NCBI GenBank assembly: GCA_017471085.1
Contig: JAFUWW010000010.1
Location: 6,818-70,817, forward strand
Reading direction: 5' to 3'
Length of the DNA: 64,000 nucleotides
Source of the DNA: Bacteroidales bacterium
Lineage (GTDB): Bacteria; Bacteroidota; Bacteroidia; Bacteroidales; UBA932
Position numbers and translations under genes: made by a program. The notes under the pieces were generated by a model. That model saw only the letters and a list, made by a program, of their open reading frames with translations. It had not been told where the DNA came from and searched no databases. Numbering within the stretch: position 1 is the stretch's first letter; each line of letters begins with the position of its first letter. Shown one piece after another: positions 36,034-45,322 of the stretch.

Positions 36034-36912
36034 ATGTGGTGGGCACTCGCATTTTTATCGGCCGTCCTGTTAGGCTTCTACGATTCCTTCAAGAAAGCTT
36101 CCTTGAAGGGAAACGCTGTCATTCCCGTCCTGTTCCTGAATACGGTCTTCAGCACGCTCATCCTGCTGCCGCTGGTAATCAGGACCGGCTGGGGCGGCTG
36201 GGAGGTGCAGAAGTACATCCTTCTCAAGAGCTGTATCGTGCTCAGTTCCTGGATTACAGGCTATTATGCGATGAAACACCTGCCCCTGACCATCGTGGGG
36301 CCCATCAACGCCACCCGTCCCGTGATGGTGCTCCTGGGCGCCATGCTGGTATTCGGGGAACGCCTGAACCTTTACCAGTGGATTGGTGTTGTACTGGCAG
36401 CCGTGTCTTTCTTTTTGCTCAGCCGCAGCGGCCGGAAGGAAGGAATTGATTTCAAGCACAATCGCTGGATAGCGCTGCTGGTGCTGGCCGCCTTCCTGGG
36501 CGCCATCAGCGGCCTGTACGACCGCTACCTGATGGCACCGGCCGACAGCGGGGGTGCCGGCCTGGACCGTCTGCAGGTGCTGTCGTGGTACAATCTGTAC
36601 CAGGCCGGGATGATGGCCGTCGTGCTCCTGACCCTCTGGTATCCCCGCCAGCGGCATACCACCCCTTTCCGCTGGAGCTGGACCATTCCTTGCATCAGCC
36701 TGTTCCTGTGCGGGGCCGACTTCCTGTACATGTGGGCCCTCACCGACGAGGCCGCCCTCATTTCCGTGGTCTCCATGATCCGCCGGGGCTCGGTGGTGGT
36801 CAGTTTCCTTTTCGGTGCATTGGCTTTCAAGGAGAAAAACCTCAAAGCCAAGGCCCTGGACCTGTCCCTGGTACTCCTGGGCATGGTGTTCCTGTATCTG
36901 GGGTCCCGATAA
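36034..36912 (+). CDS. EamA/DMT-family transporter
   Basis: 292 residues with about ten hydrophobic helices arranged as two EamA repeats: the first contains LPLTIVGPINATRPVMVLLGAMLVFGERLN, the second ALTDEAALISVVSMIRRGSVVVSFLFGALAFKEKN, each ending at the conserved Gly-Glu/Lys-Glu loop. These drug/metabolite transporters export or import small metabolites; the substrate cannot be told. The PagL-like gene follows after 11 bases, but shared function is not evident. Confidence 0.85.
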   Translation: MWWALAFLSAVLLGFYDSFKKASLKGNAVIPVLFLNTVFSTLILLPLVIRTGWGGWEVQKYILLKSCIVLSSWITGYYAMKHLPLTIVGPINATRPVMVLLGAMLVFGERLNLYQWIGVVLAAVSFFLLSRSGRKEGIDFKHNRWIALLVLAAFLGAISGLYDRYLMAPADSGGAGLDRLQVLSWYNLYQAGMMAVVLLTLWYPRQRHTTPFRWSWTIPCISLFLCGADFLYMWALTDEAALISVVSMIRRGSVVVSFLFGALAFKEKNLKAKALDLSLVLLGMVFLYLGSR

Positions 36913-36923
36913 TAGACTGCCTT

Positions 36924-38107
36924 ATGAAAAGAAAACTCCTGTCCGCTATCTTCGCCGCCGTGCTCTGCAGTATGTTCTCCCTTCAGGCGCAAACGCTTGA
37001 CAAAGAGCATCTTAGTATAGGCGCCCGGGGCCGATGGAACCACGCTATGGACGCGCACGGCCTGTACGAGAACCTGCTCTCAAGCTACGATTACGGGACG
37101 GCGGGCGCCACCGTGGGCCTGCAGACAAAACCGGAAGACGGCGACTGGTTTGCGCGGGCGTTCAACTACCCCTCCTTCGGCCTGGGGCTGGACTATGCCC
37201 GGATGGGCAGTCTGCAGTTCAAGGGGATTTCCCGCCTGGGAGACCTGACAGACCTGTATGGCTGGGCGCACTTCGACCTCCTGAGGACCCGCCGGTTCCG
37301 CGTGGGACCCACCCTCAAACTGGGGCTCACCTGGTCGCCGGTGGCATTTGATGCCGTCTCCAATCCGGAAAACAAGTTCTTCGGCGGACATTTGTTCGCC
37401 CTTATGGCGGCGGGGCTCCGGGCCGAATGGCTCATTGCGCCGCAGTGGGCGGCCGAACTGTCCTTCGACGGCATCCACCACTCCAACGGTATGACCAAAG
37501 CGCCCAACTGGGGCATCAATGAACTGGCTCTGGGGCTGGGTGTGCGTTACTACCTGGCACCGGCCATCTTCCCCACAGGCACGCGGCCGGCAGCCTCTGT
37601 CCCCGAATACCGGAAAGGCCTGCGCTGGAATGTATTTGCCGCAGCCGGGGTGCACAGCTGTCCGGTAGAACTGGACGCCCAGCTTGCGCAGGGGCAGACT
37701 TCCGGCCTGGCGCCGGCCCGCCCCCGCGTTGTATTGGGTGCGGAGCTGATGTGGCGCTACTCTCCTGTTTTCGCCACCGGCGTGCTTCTGGATGCCGGCT
37801 ATACGGCCAACCGCTACCGCGAGACCGACCTGATGCTGGAAGGCCGGGAAGACCCGCGGGGCTACTCTCCCTGGCACGTGGGCATCGGCCTGTCGCAGGA
37901 AGTCTGGTACAGGCAAGTGTCCATTCATCTGGCCGTGGGCGCTTATCTGTTCCACAAGACGGGGCTTACGGAGGACATCGGCGAAGCTTCCAGAAACTGG
38001 GCATCCGCTACCATTTCCGCAAGGGTCTGTTCCTGGGGTTGGATATGCGGGCCCACTATGTAGACCGTTCCTATGCCCTAGAATGGGCCGTGGGCTATTC
38101 TTTGTGA
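36924..38107 (+). pseudogene. PagL-like lipid A deacylase / acyloxyacyl hydrolase, frameshifted near the 3' end
   Basis: A signal peptide (MKRKLLSAIFAAVLCSMFSLQAQ) and an outer-membrane barrel of about 390 residues. FDGIHHSNGMTKAPNWGIN carries the His and Ser of the PagL-type lipid A 3-O-deacylase site. The frame that starts at 36924 runs to a stop at 38063 with an unlikely end (RNWASATISARVCSW). In another frame from about 37985 to 38107 comes the expected barrel end: FQKLGIRYHFRKG, LFLGLDMRAHYVDRS, YALEWAVGYSL. One base appears to be missing around 37983-37990. Either the gene is freshly broken or there is a sequencing error; a final strand ending in aromatic-x-Leu is needed for barrel assembly. 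Confidence 0.75.
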
Positions 38108-38124
38108 TACTCCTTTTTTTTTGC

Positions 38125-38132
38125 TATTTTTG
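38125..38132 (+). promoter_or_regulatory. aspS promoter -7 element TATTTTTG
   Basis: TAnnTTTG match directly after a run of nine T, 38 bases before ATG 38171. Confidence 0.55.
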
Positions 38133-38170
38133 TAGATTGTTACAACGCGATAGACAAAAACAGCATAACT

Positions 38171-39943
38171 ATGTACAGAACCAACACGTGCGGAGAACTC
38201 CGCATCGAGAACAAAGGGCAGCAGGTCACCCTGGCCGGCTGGGTCCAGAAAGCCCGCAAACTGGGCGGCATGACATTCATCGACCTTAGGGACCGTTATG
38301 GAATCACGCAGCTGGTCGTGGAGGCCGACGCCCCCGCCGCCCTGGTGGAAACAGCCACTTCCCTGGGCCGTGAATTCGTAATCCAGGTGAAGGGCGAAGT
38401 GGTTGAGCGCCAGGCCAAGAACGCCAAAATGCCCACCGGCGACATCGAAATCAAGGTCAGCGCCATCAACATCCTGAACAAGTCCGTGACCCCTCCCTTC
38501 ACCATCGAGGAAGAGAGCGACGGCGGTGAAGACCTCCGCGCCAAATACCGCTACCTGGACCTGCGCCGCGGCCCGCTGCAGCGCGCCCTGGCCCTCAGGC
38601 ACCGGGTGGCCCATGAAGTCAGGAACTATCTGGATGCCAATGGCTTCATGGAGATAGAAACGCCGTATCTGATTAAATCGACCCCGGAAGGCGCCCGCGA
38701 CTTCGTGGTTCCTTCCCGCATGAACCCCGGCCAGTTCTACGCCCTGCCGCAGAGCCCCCAGACCTTCAAGCAGCTGCTGATGGTGGCCGGTTACGACCGC
38801 TATTTCCAGATTGTGCGCTGCTTCCGCGACGAAGACCTCCGCGCCGACCGTCAGCCCGAATTCACCCAGATCGACTGCGAGATGTCGTTCGTGGAGCAGG
38901 AAGACGTGCTGAACACCTTTGAGGGCATGATGCGCACCATCTTCAAGAACGTGCTGGACGTGGACATCCCCCACCCGATGCCCCGCATGACCTGGTACGA
39001 TGCCATGGACAACTACGGCTCCGACAAACCGGACGTGCGCTTTGGCATGACCATCCACGAACTCACCGACGTGGCCAAGGGCAAGGGCTTCAGCGTGCTG
39101 GACGAGGCCGCCTATATCGGCGCCATCTGCGTTCCCGGTGCCGCCGAATACACCCGCAAGCAGATTGACGAACTCACCGAATGGGTCAAGCGTCCGCAGG
39201 TGGGTGCCAAGGGCCTCATCTATGTGAAAGTCAATGCCGATGGCACCTTCAAGAGCTCCATCGACAAATTCTACGGGGCCGATGACCTGGCCAGGCTGGC
39301 AGAAAAGGCCGAGGCCAAGCCCGGCGACCTGATGCTGGTGATGAGCGGCCCGGCCAAGCGCAAGGTGCAGACCATGCTGGGTGTGCTCCGCCTGGAGATG
39401 GGCGGCCGTCTGGGCCTCCGCAACCCCAAGGAGTTCGCTCCGCTGTGGATCGTGGACTTCCCGCTTCTGGAATGGGACGATGAAACCCAGCGCTTCTATG
39501 CCATGCACCATCCTTTCACCGCTCCCAAGCCGGAGCATGAGAAGTGGTTCTATTCCAACGCGAAAGAGGATCTGGAGAAGGTCTGCGCCAACGCCTACGA
39601 CTTCGTGCTCAACGGCAACGAACTGGGCGGCGGCTCCATCCGTATCCACAATGCCGACATGCAGAAGCGCATGTTCGAGGTCCTGGGCATCGGCCCCGAA
39701 GAGGCGGAATACAAGTTCGGCTTCATCATCAATGCCTTCAAGTTCGGCGCCCCGCCCCACGGCGGCCTGGCTTTCGGCTTCGACCGCGTCTGCGCCCTCA
39801 TGGGCGGGCAAGACACCATCCGCGACTACATCGCCTTCCCGAAGAACAACCAGGGCCGCGACGTAATGATCGACTCCCCGTCGGAGATTGACCAGGTCCA
39901 GCTGGACGAGCTTCAGATTGCCCTGAACCCGAAGGCCGAATAA
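38171..39943 (+). CDS. aspS: Aspartate-tRNA ligase
   Basis: 590 residues, full length for bacterial AspRS. N-terminal OB anticodon-binding domain ([23 protein letters not shown]), class II core with motif 2 [18 protein letters not shown], the GAD insert (residues about 290-420) and motif 3 [14 protein letters not shown]. It charges tRNA-Asp in the cytosol. The gene stands alone with its own promoter and is followed by a repeat-containing gap of 185 bases before murB. Confidence 0.97.
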   Translation: MYRTNTCGELRIENKGQQVTLAGWVQKARKLGGMTFIDLRDRYGITQLVVEADAPAALVETATSLGREFVIQVKGEVVERQAKNAKMPTGDIEIKVSAINILNKSVTPPFTIEEESDGGEDLRAKYRYLDLRRGPLQRALALRHRVAHEVRNYLDANGFMEIETPYLIKSTPEGARDFVVPSRMNPGQFYALPQSPQTFKQLLMVAGYDRYFQIVRCFRDEDLRADRQPEFTQIDCEMSFVEQEDVLNTFEGMMRTIFKNVLDVDIPHPMPRMTWYDAMDNYGSDKPDVRFGMTIHELTDVAKGKGFSVLDEAAYIGAICVPGAAEYTRKQIDELTEWVKRPQVGAKGLIYVKVNADGTFKSSIDKFYGADDLARLAEKAEAKPGDLMLVMSGPAKRKVQTMLGVLRLEMGGRLGLRNPKEFAPLWIVDFPLLEWDDETQRFYAMHHPFTAPKPEHEKWFYSNAKEDLEKVCANAYDFVLNGNELGGGSIRIHNADMQKRMFEVLGIGPEEAEYKFGFIINAFKFGAPPHGGLAFGFDRVCALMGGQDTIRDYIAFPKNNQGRDVMIDSPSEIDQVQLDELQIALNPKAE

Positions 39944-39960
39944 CCGCTGTCATTGGTGGC

Positions 39961-40113
39961 GATTGCCACAGGCTGTTTCGTAACAACGTGATTGTTAATG
40001 TGTTGCGTTTTCTCTTGTGGCAATCCCCTCCAGACAGGGCGACCATCTCCACTTGTTCTTTTATAACTACCTGGTAGTTAATTGTTTGCGAAATACCGTG
40101 TGGCAAACCCCTC
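39961..40113 (+). repeat. Imperfect 50-base direct repeats with conserved palindromes upstream of murB
   Basis: Two ungapped 50-base copies, 39981-40030 and 40064-40113, about 36 of 50 positions identical. Each opens with a different palindrome (TAACAA/TTGTTA in copy 1, AACTACC/GGTAGTT in copy 2) and closes with TGTGGCAAnCCCCTC. Copy 1 is also enclosed by a perfect inverted repeat GATTGCCACA (39961-39970) and TGTGGCAATC (40016-40025). Confidence 0.7.
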
Positions 40114-40128
40114 AAGCCCTCAGTTTAT

Positions 40129-41241
40129 ATGATTACCCGGTATAGCAATTACGACCTTTCCAGCCGGAACACGTTCCGGATGAAGGTGCGGTGTGCCTTG
40201 TACGTGGAGGTATCGGCCGAGGAAGACCTGCTGTCGCTGGACTGGGATGCCCTGCCCCAGCCCGTCATGGTCATGGGCGGCGGCTCCAACCTCCTCTTTA
40301 CCAAAGACTTCCCCGGAACGGTGCTGCATGTGGCCATCGGCGGCATAACCCAGATTGCCGGTGAGGCCGGCAATGACGGACTGCCATGCCCGGGAGGAAC
40401 GCCTTTGTCATACCCGGCGGCGACCGGGTATCTGCGGGTGACCTGCGGCGCCGGCGTCGTCTTCGACGATTTCTGCGCCTGGGCGGCTTCCGAGGGGCTT
40501 TGGGGCCCGGAAAACCTCTCGCTCATTCCCGGGGAGTGCGGGGCATCGGCCGTACAGAATATCGGCGCTTACGGAGTGGAGGTCAAGGATATCCTGGCCG
40601 ATATCCGGGCCTATGACCGCGAGAAGGGCCGTTTTGTGCAGATCGACCCGGCCACCTGCGGCTACGGTTATCGCTCCTCCAAGTTCAAGACCGGGTGGAA
40701 AGGCCGGTACATCATCACGGCTGTTACGTACCGCCTCAGCCGCACGCCCCAGCCCAGGCTGGACTACGGCGGAGTGCGGAAAGCCTTGGAGCGGAGCGAA
40801 GTGGAGTTCGCCGGAACCGGCACTTTCCCGCTCGCGCCCGCTGACATCCGCGAAGCCATCATCGGCATCAGGAGGCAGAAACTGCCTGATCCTGAGGAGA
40901 TCGGCAGCGCCGGGAGTTTCTTCTGCAATCCGGTTGTCAGCCGGGAGCACTTCCAGCGCATCGTGGCCATCGCCCGCGCGGACAACGGTCCGGACTACGA
41001 AGTCCCGCACTACGAAGTGGGCGACCAGGTCAAGGTCCCGGCCGCATGGATGATCGACCAGTGCGGTTTCAAAGGCGCCGTCAACGGCGGGGCGCAGGTA
41101 TATCCCGGTCAGCCGCTGGTGATTGTGAACGCCTCCGGCAGCGCCTCCCCGCAAGAGATCGTCTGCCTGGAACGGCAGATTGTCCAAACGATTGAACGCA
41201 AATACGGTATCACCCTTCATCCCGAGGTAGAACATGTCTAA
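40129..41241 (+). CDS. murB: UDP-N-acetylenolpyruvoylglucosamine reductase MurB with in-frame repeat insertion
   Basis: 370 residues; relatives have about 335-340. NTFRM and GGGSNLLF bind FAD, ENLSLIPGECGASAVQNIGAYGVEVKD is the core signature, GYRSSKFK and GSFFCNPVV follow, with the catalytic Ser in SAGSFF. MurB makes UDP-MurNAc from the MurA product. Between HVAIGGI and LRVTCGAGV about 20 additional residues replace a short variable loop; they are encoded by a divergent palindromic repeat pair (40353-40432). The fold around the loop seems intact. It overlaps murA by eight bases. Confidence 0.95.
   Translation: MITRYSNYDLSSRNTFRMKVRCALYVEVSAEEDLLSLDWDALPQPVMVMGGGSNLLFTKDFPGTVLHVAIGGITQIAGEAGNDGLPCPGGTPLSYPAATGYLRVTCGAGVVFDDFCAWAASEGLWGPENLSLIPGECGASAVQNIGAYGVEVKDILADIRAYDREKGRFVQIDPATCGYGYRSSKFKTGWKGRYIITAVTYRLSRTPQPRLDYGGVRKALERSEVEFAGTGTFPLAPADIREAIIGIRRQKLPDPEEIGSAGSFFCNPVVSREHFQRIVAIARADNGPDYEVPHYEVGDQVKVPAAWMIDQCGFKGAVNGGAQVYPGQPLVIVNASGSASPQEIVCLERQIVQTIERKYGITLHPEVEHV
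40353..40432. repeat. GTCAT/ATC palindromic repeat pair inside murB
   Basis: A 25-base palindrome at 40353-40377 (begins GATTGCCGG, ends CCGGCAATGAC) and a 26-base one at 40407-40432 (begins GTCATACCCGG, ends CCGGGTATC), divergent, 29 bases apart. The whole 80-base element is read through in frame. Confidence 0.85.
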
Positions 41242-42541
41242 ATTTATCATCGAAGGCGGGCACAAACTGTCCGGAACCATCACCCCGCAGGGGGCCAAGA
41301 ACGAAGCCCTGGAAGTAATCAGCGCCGTGCTGCTTACCAGCGAGCCCGTCACCATCAGCAATGTGCCGGAAATCCTGGACGTGAAGAACCTCATCGCCCT
41401 GCTGCAGGGGATGGGCGTGAAAGTAACCCGTCTGGCCAAGGGCATGTATACCTTCCAGGCCGACGAGGTGGATACCAGTTATATTGAAACGGAGGAATTC
41501 GTGAAAAAGTGCGCCGCCCTCCGCGGTTCCGTAATGGTGGTGGGCCCGCTGCTGAGCCGTTTCGGCCATGCCTGGTTCGCCAAGCCCGGCGGTGACAAAA
41601 TCGGCCGGCGCCGTGTGGACACCCACCTGGACGGCATGGTGAAACTGGGTGCGAAAATGGAATACAGCCCGGAGCGCCGCGCCTTCCACCTTACGCAGGA
41701 AGGCCGTCTGGTTGGCCGATACATGCTCCTGGACGAGGCCTCCGTGACCGGTACGGCCAATATCGTGATGGCGGCCGTGCTGGCCAAAGGCACCACCACC
41801 ATCTACAACGCCGCCTGCGAACCCTATCTCCAGCAGCTGTGCAAGATGCTCAACCGGATGGGCGCCTTCATCGACGGCGTGGGCTCCAACCTTCTCCGCA
41901 TCCACGGCGTGGAAAAACTGCATGGCACCCTGCACAAGATCCTGCCGGACATGATCGAGGTAGGCTCTTTCATCGGCATGGCGGCCATCAACCAAAGCGC
42001 CATCACCATCAAGGATGTCTCCTATTACGACCTGGGCATCATCCCGGATTCCTTCCGCCGTCTGGGCATCAACCTGGAACAGCGCGGAGACGATATCTTC
42101 GTACCGGCCCAGGACAGCTACGAAATCGACTCTTTCCTGGACGGTTCCATCATGACCCTGGCCGACGCCCCCTGGCCCGGCCTCACCCCGGACCTGCTGT
42201 CGGTGATGCTGGTGGTGGCCACCCAGTGCAAGGGCAGCGTGCTCATCCACCAGAAGATGTTCGAGAGCCGCCTGTTCTTCGTAGACAAACTCATCGACAT
42301 GGGCGCCCAGATCATCCTCTGCGACCCGCACCGGGCCGTAGTGATCGGCCACGACCACCGCATCACCCTCAAGGCCGCCAGGCTGGTTTCCCCGGACATC
42401 CGGGCCGGTATTGCCATGCTGCTGGCCGCGATGAGCGCCCGCGGTACCTCCACGATCGACAACATCGAACAGATCGACCGTGGCTACGAAGACATTGAAG
42501 GCCGCCTCAATGCCCTGGGCGCCCACATTACCAGGGCTTGA
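41234..42541 (+). CDS. murA: UDP-N-acetylglucosamine 1-carboxyvinyltransferase MurA, Asp at the fosfomycin site
   Basis: 435 residues, EPSP-synthase-like double domain. GTITPQGAKNEAL and LRGSVMVVGPLL are conserved. The loop that in E. coli carries Cys115 (PGGCxIG) reads PGGDKIGRRRVD here, so Asp121 occupies the fosfomycin target position. MurA makes the first committed precursor of peptidoglycan from UDP-GlcNAc and phosphoenolpyruvate. It is directly coupled to murB (8-base overlap), a frequent Bacteroidota pairing, and followed after one base by an aminotransferase gene. Confidence 0.95.
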   Translation: MSKFIIEGGHKLSGTITPQGAKNEALEVISAVLLTSEPVTISNVPEILDVKNLIALLQGMGVKVTRLAKGMYTFQADEVDTSYIETEEFVKKCAALRGSVMVVGPLLSRFGHAWFAKPGGDKIGRRRVDTHLDGMVKLGAKMEYSPERRAFHLTQEGRLVGRYMLLDEASVTGTANIVMAAVLAKGTTTIYNAACEPYLQQLCKMLNRMGAFIDGVGSNLLRIHGVEKLHGTLHKILPDMIEVGSFIGMAAINQSAITIKDVSYYDLGIIPDSFRRLGINLEQRGDDIFVPAQDSYEIDSFLDGSIMTLADAPWPGLTPDLLSVMLVVATQCKGSVLIHQKMFESRLFFVDKLIDMGAQIILCDPHRAVVIGHDHRITLKAARLVSPDIRAGIAMLLAAMSARGTSTIDNIEQIDRGYEDIEGRLNALGAHITRA

Positions 42542-42542
42542 C

Positions 42543-43715
42543 ATGGACTACAGCAAATTCTTTTCGGCCGATGTGCCCTCGTTCCTCCGCAGCCCCGTCC
42601 GGGAGATTTTCCGGAAGGTGGACCTGAATGCCATCTGCTCTTTCGCGGGGGGCTATCCCGCGGCCGTCACTTTCCCGGTCGATGACATCAAGCGCTTGAG
42701 CGGCGAGGTGTTGGAGAAGTATGGTACAAAAGCCTTGCAATATGGTGCTACACAAGGGGTTCCGGAACTGCGGGAAGTGATTGCCCGGCGGTATGGTGTG
42801 CCGGTTTCGCAGGTGCAGATCACCACGTCGTCCCAGCAGGGCATCGACGTGTGCACCCGTGTCCTGGCCGATCCCGGAGACATCATCCTGGCCGACAATC
42901 CCGTCTATCTGGGCGCCCTGCAAAGCTTCCGCGCCTACCGGGCCCAAGTGCTGCCGATCCAATCCTTCATGGCCTGCCCCGGCCAGGTCATGGCCGGCCC
43001 CGACCGGCAATCCTCGGTGAAGTTCATTTATGTAATCCCGGATTTCAACAACCCCTCCGGCGAAACGATGACCCTCGCGGAGCGGGAAGAATTGGTGCGG
43101 GTGGCGCGGGGGCTGGACTGCCTCATCGTGGAGGACAGCCCCTACCGGGAACTCCGGTACAGCGGCGAACCGGTGAAGACCATCCGGGAACTGGCACCGG
43201 AGCGGACGCTGCACCTGGGCAGCTTCTCTAAAATTTTCGCCCCCGGATTCCGCCTGGGCTGGATCATCGGCCCGGAAGAACTGTTGGAGCAAATTTTTAT
43301 CTGCAAACAGTGCCTGGACTTGTGTCCGCCCGTTTTCGACCAGTATATGGCGGCCGAATTCATGGGCTCCGGAGCACTGGACCGCAATCTGCAGAAAACC
43401 ATCGCGGAATACCGCCGCCGGCGCGACCTGATGGTGGCCCTGCTGGAAAAATACATGCCGGAAGGCGTGCGCTGGACTTACCCGGAAGGCGGTCTTTTCC
43501 TCTGGCTCACCCTGCCGGAAGGAATTGATACAGTGGCCCTTTACGACCGGGCCCTGGCCGCCGGCGTGGCCTATGTGGCCGGTTCCTTCTTCTATACCGA
43601 CGGCTCCCACCGCAACACCATGCGGCTGAATTTCTCGTTCATAGACGAGTCCAAGATGGAGCCGGGCATCCAACTGCTGACCAACGTGATTTGCAACTCG
43701 TTGAATAGCAAGTGA
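42543..43715 (+). CDS. PLP-dependent aminotransferase, class I/II, with in-frame repeat insertion
   Basis: 390 residues, fold-type I. SFAGGYPAAVTFP at the N terminus, TTSSQQGIDVCTRVLADPGD, VKFIYVIPDFNNPSG, VEDSPYRELRYSG and LGSFSKIFAPGFRLGWIIGP (the PLP-binding Lys is in SFSKIF) match the 2-aminoadipate/aromatic aminotransferase group (LysN/AroH-like). A 47-base repeat element (42966-43012) encodes FMACPGQVMAGPDRQS between VLPIQS and VKFIYV. The substrate is unknown; aromatic or branched-chain amino acids, or a DapC role in the nearby diaminopimelate pathway, are possible. ATG 42543 begins one base after the murA stop. Confidence 0.87.
   Translation: MDYSKFFSADVPSFLRSPVREIFRKVDLNAICSFAGGYPAAVTFPVDDIKRLSGEVLEKYGTKALQYGATQGVPELREVIARRYGVPVSQVQITTSSQQGIDVCTRVLADPGDIILADNPVYLGALQSFRAYRAQVLPIQSFMACPGQVMAGPDRQSSVKFIYVIPDFNNPSGETMTLAEREELVRVARGLDCLIVEDSPYRELRYSGEPVKTIRELAPERTLHLGSFSKIFAPGFRLGWIIGPEELLEQIFICKQCLDLCPPVFDQYMAAEFMGSGALDRNLQKTIAEYRRRRDLMVALLEKYMPEGVRWTYPEGGLFLWLTLPEGIDTVALYDRALAAGVAYVAGSFFYTDGSHRNTMRLNFSFIDESKMEPGIQLLTNVICNSLNSK
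42966..43012 (+). repeat. GTCAT/ATC palindromic repeat inside the aminotransferase gene
   Basis: A 21-base partial copy (42966-42986, begins TTCATGGCC, ends CCGGCCAG) followed directly by a full 26-base palindrome (42987-43012, begins GTCATGGCCGG, ends ACCGGCAATC). Read through in frame. Confidence 0.75.
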
Positions 43716-43771
43716 TTATTAGATTATGTCTAGGCGTGATTGATCAGGCATAATTCTGTAAATAATTATAA

Positions 43772-44791
43772 ATGAACTTATTACAAAACACGGCTTCTGT
43801 CATGATCAACCCCGTCTATTCCCCTTCCTCCACCCGCTATGAAAGCGGCATCCGTTTCCGCCGGTGCGGCCGCAGCGGCATCAAGTTGCCGGAAATCTCC
43901 CTCGGCCTGTGGCACAATTTCGGCGACGTAGACCCGCTCGCCCGCTCGTTTGAGATTGCGCATTATGCCTTCGACCACGGCATCGTGCACTTCGACCTGG
44001 CCAACAACTACGGACCTTCGTACGGATCGGCCGAGGAAACCTTCGGGCAGATCATGAAAAAATCTTTCGCGCCTTATCGGCACGAGCTTTTCATCTCCAC
44101 CAAGGCGGGGTATGACATGTGGCCCGGCCCGTACGGGGAATGGGGCTCCCGGAAGTACCTGTTCAACAGCCTGGAGCAGAGCCTGAGGCGGATGAACCTG
44201 GATTATGTGGACCTCTTCTACAGCCACCGCTTCGACCCGGAGACACCCCTGGAAGAGACTTTGCAGGCCCTGGTGGACATCGTCCGCTCGGGGAAAGCGC
44301 TGTACGTGGGCATCTCCAACTATCCGGCCGACAAAGCCCGCTTCGCCTATCAGTATCTGAGGGAGCGGGACGTCCCCTGCCTGGCCTATCAGGGCCGGTA
44401 CAATCTGTTCAGTCGGGAACCGGAGGCAAGCATCCTTTCCGATGCCAAGGACAACGGCGTGGGCTTCACGGCCTTTTCCCCGCTGGCACAAGGCCTGCTG
44501 ACGGGCCGATATCTCAACGGCATCCCGGCCGACTCCCGGATGGCCAAGGAGCATTTCCTGAAGTCTTCCATGCTTACGCCGGAGCTGCTGGCCAAGATCC
44601 GGGCCCTGGATGCCATCGCCCGGCGCCGCGGTCAATCCCTGGCCCAGATGGCCCTGGCCTGGTGCCTCAAGGACGACCGCGTCACCAGCGTCCTGGTGGG
44701 TGCCAGCTCCGTGAAGCAGCTGGACGACGACTTCCGTGCGCTGGAATTCACCACTTTCACCGACGAAGAACTCCGTGCGATAGACGTCTGA
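43772..44791 (+). CDS. Aldo/keto reductase, YghZ (MgrA) type
   Basis: 339 residues from ATG 43772; an in-frame ATG at 43802 (329 residues) fits the family start better. RRCGRSGIKLPEISLGLWHNFG is the diagnostic N terminus of the L-glyceraldehyde 3-phosphate reductase group. The catalytic tetrad is visible: Asp and Tyr in FDLANNYG, Lys in ISTKAGYDMWPGPYGEWGSRKY, His in YSHRFDP. NAD(P)H is bound at the C terminus (VLVGASSVKQLDDD). These enzymes reduce methylglyoxal and related aldehydes in the cytosol. It is a single gene with a weak TAATTCTG element about 13 bases upstream. Confidence 0.87.
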   Translation: MNLLQNTASVMINPVYSPSSTRYESGIRFRRCGRSGIKLPEISLGLWHNFGDVDPLARSFEIAHYAFDHGIVHFDLANNYGPSYGSAEETFGQIMKKSFAPYRHELFISTKAGYDMWPGPYGEWGSRKYLFNSLEQSLRRMNLDYVDLFYSHRFDPETPLEETLQALVDIVRSGKALYVGISNYPADKARFAYQYLRERDVPCLAYQGRYNLFSREPEASILSDAKDNGVGFTAFSPLAQGLLTGRYLNGIPADSRMAKEHFLKSSMLTPELLAKIRALDAIARRRGQSLAQMALAWCLKDDRVTSVLVGASSVKQLDDDFRALEFTTFTDEELRAIDV

Positions 44792-44830
44792 AATTAACTT
44801 TTCCTGTTTTTTGCGTCTATTACAGTGAGT

Positions 44831-45322
44831 ATGCAGGAGAAGTTTGAAACGGCAGCGGAGCGGGTGCGCCCGAGGATCCTGGCCCTGGCAAAGAGATTTG
44901 CGGGGGCGGTTCACTTGGACGCAGATCCGGAAGATATTGTGCAGGAGGTACTTCTGCGGCTTTGGAAGGCCATGGACGAGGGTGGTGTGGCCAATGCCGA
45001 TGCCTGGGCGGTCACGGCCACCAAGAACCTTTGCGTATCCCTTTACCGGAAAGCTAAAAACCATGCACCGTTCTCTGCATTGACCGACGTTTTCCCCGGC
45101 GGAGAGGCCGCGTCGGCCCAGCTGGAATCCCGGGAAGGGGCGGAAAGGGTGAAAGCGGCGCTGGAACAGATTCCCTCCGGGACGCGGAAGCTGCTCAGCC
45201 TCAAGGCTACCGGCTTGTCGCTGGACCAGATTGCATCGCTCACAGGCCGGCCCAAGGGGAGCATCAAAAGCTCCATCTCCATAGCCCGTAAACAAATCGT
45301 GCAAATATTGAATAATGGATAA
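44831..45322 (+). CDS. ECF-type RNA polymerase sigma factor 1
   Basis: 163 residues. Region 2 is DADPEDIVQEVLLRLWKAMD...WAVTATKNLCVSLYRKAKN and region 4 is IPSGTRKLLSLKATGLSLDQIASLTGRPKGSIKSSISIARKQI, the usual two-domain ECF arrangement. It leads the transcription unit sigma - anti-sigma-like protein - plug-like secreted protein - outer-membrane barrel. Its stop overlaps the next gene by eight bases. ATG 44831 is chosen over GTG 44825. Confidence 0.85.
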   Translation: MQEKFETAAERVRPRILALAKRFAGAVHLDADPEDIVQEVLLRLWKAMDEGGVANADAWAVTATKNLCVSLYRKAKNHAPFSALTDVFPGGEAASAQLESREGAERVKAALEQIPSGTRKLLSLKATGLSLDQIASLTGRPKGSIKSSISIARKQIVQILNNG

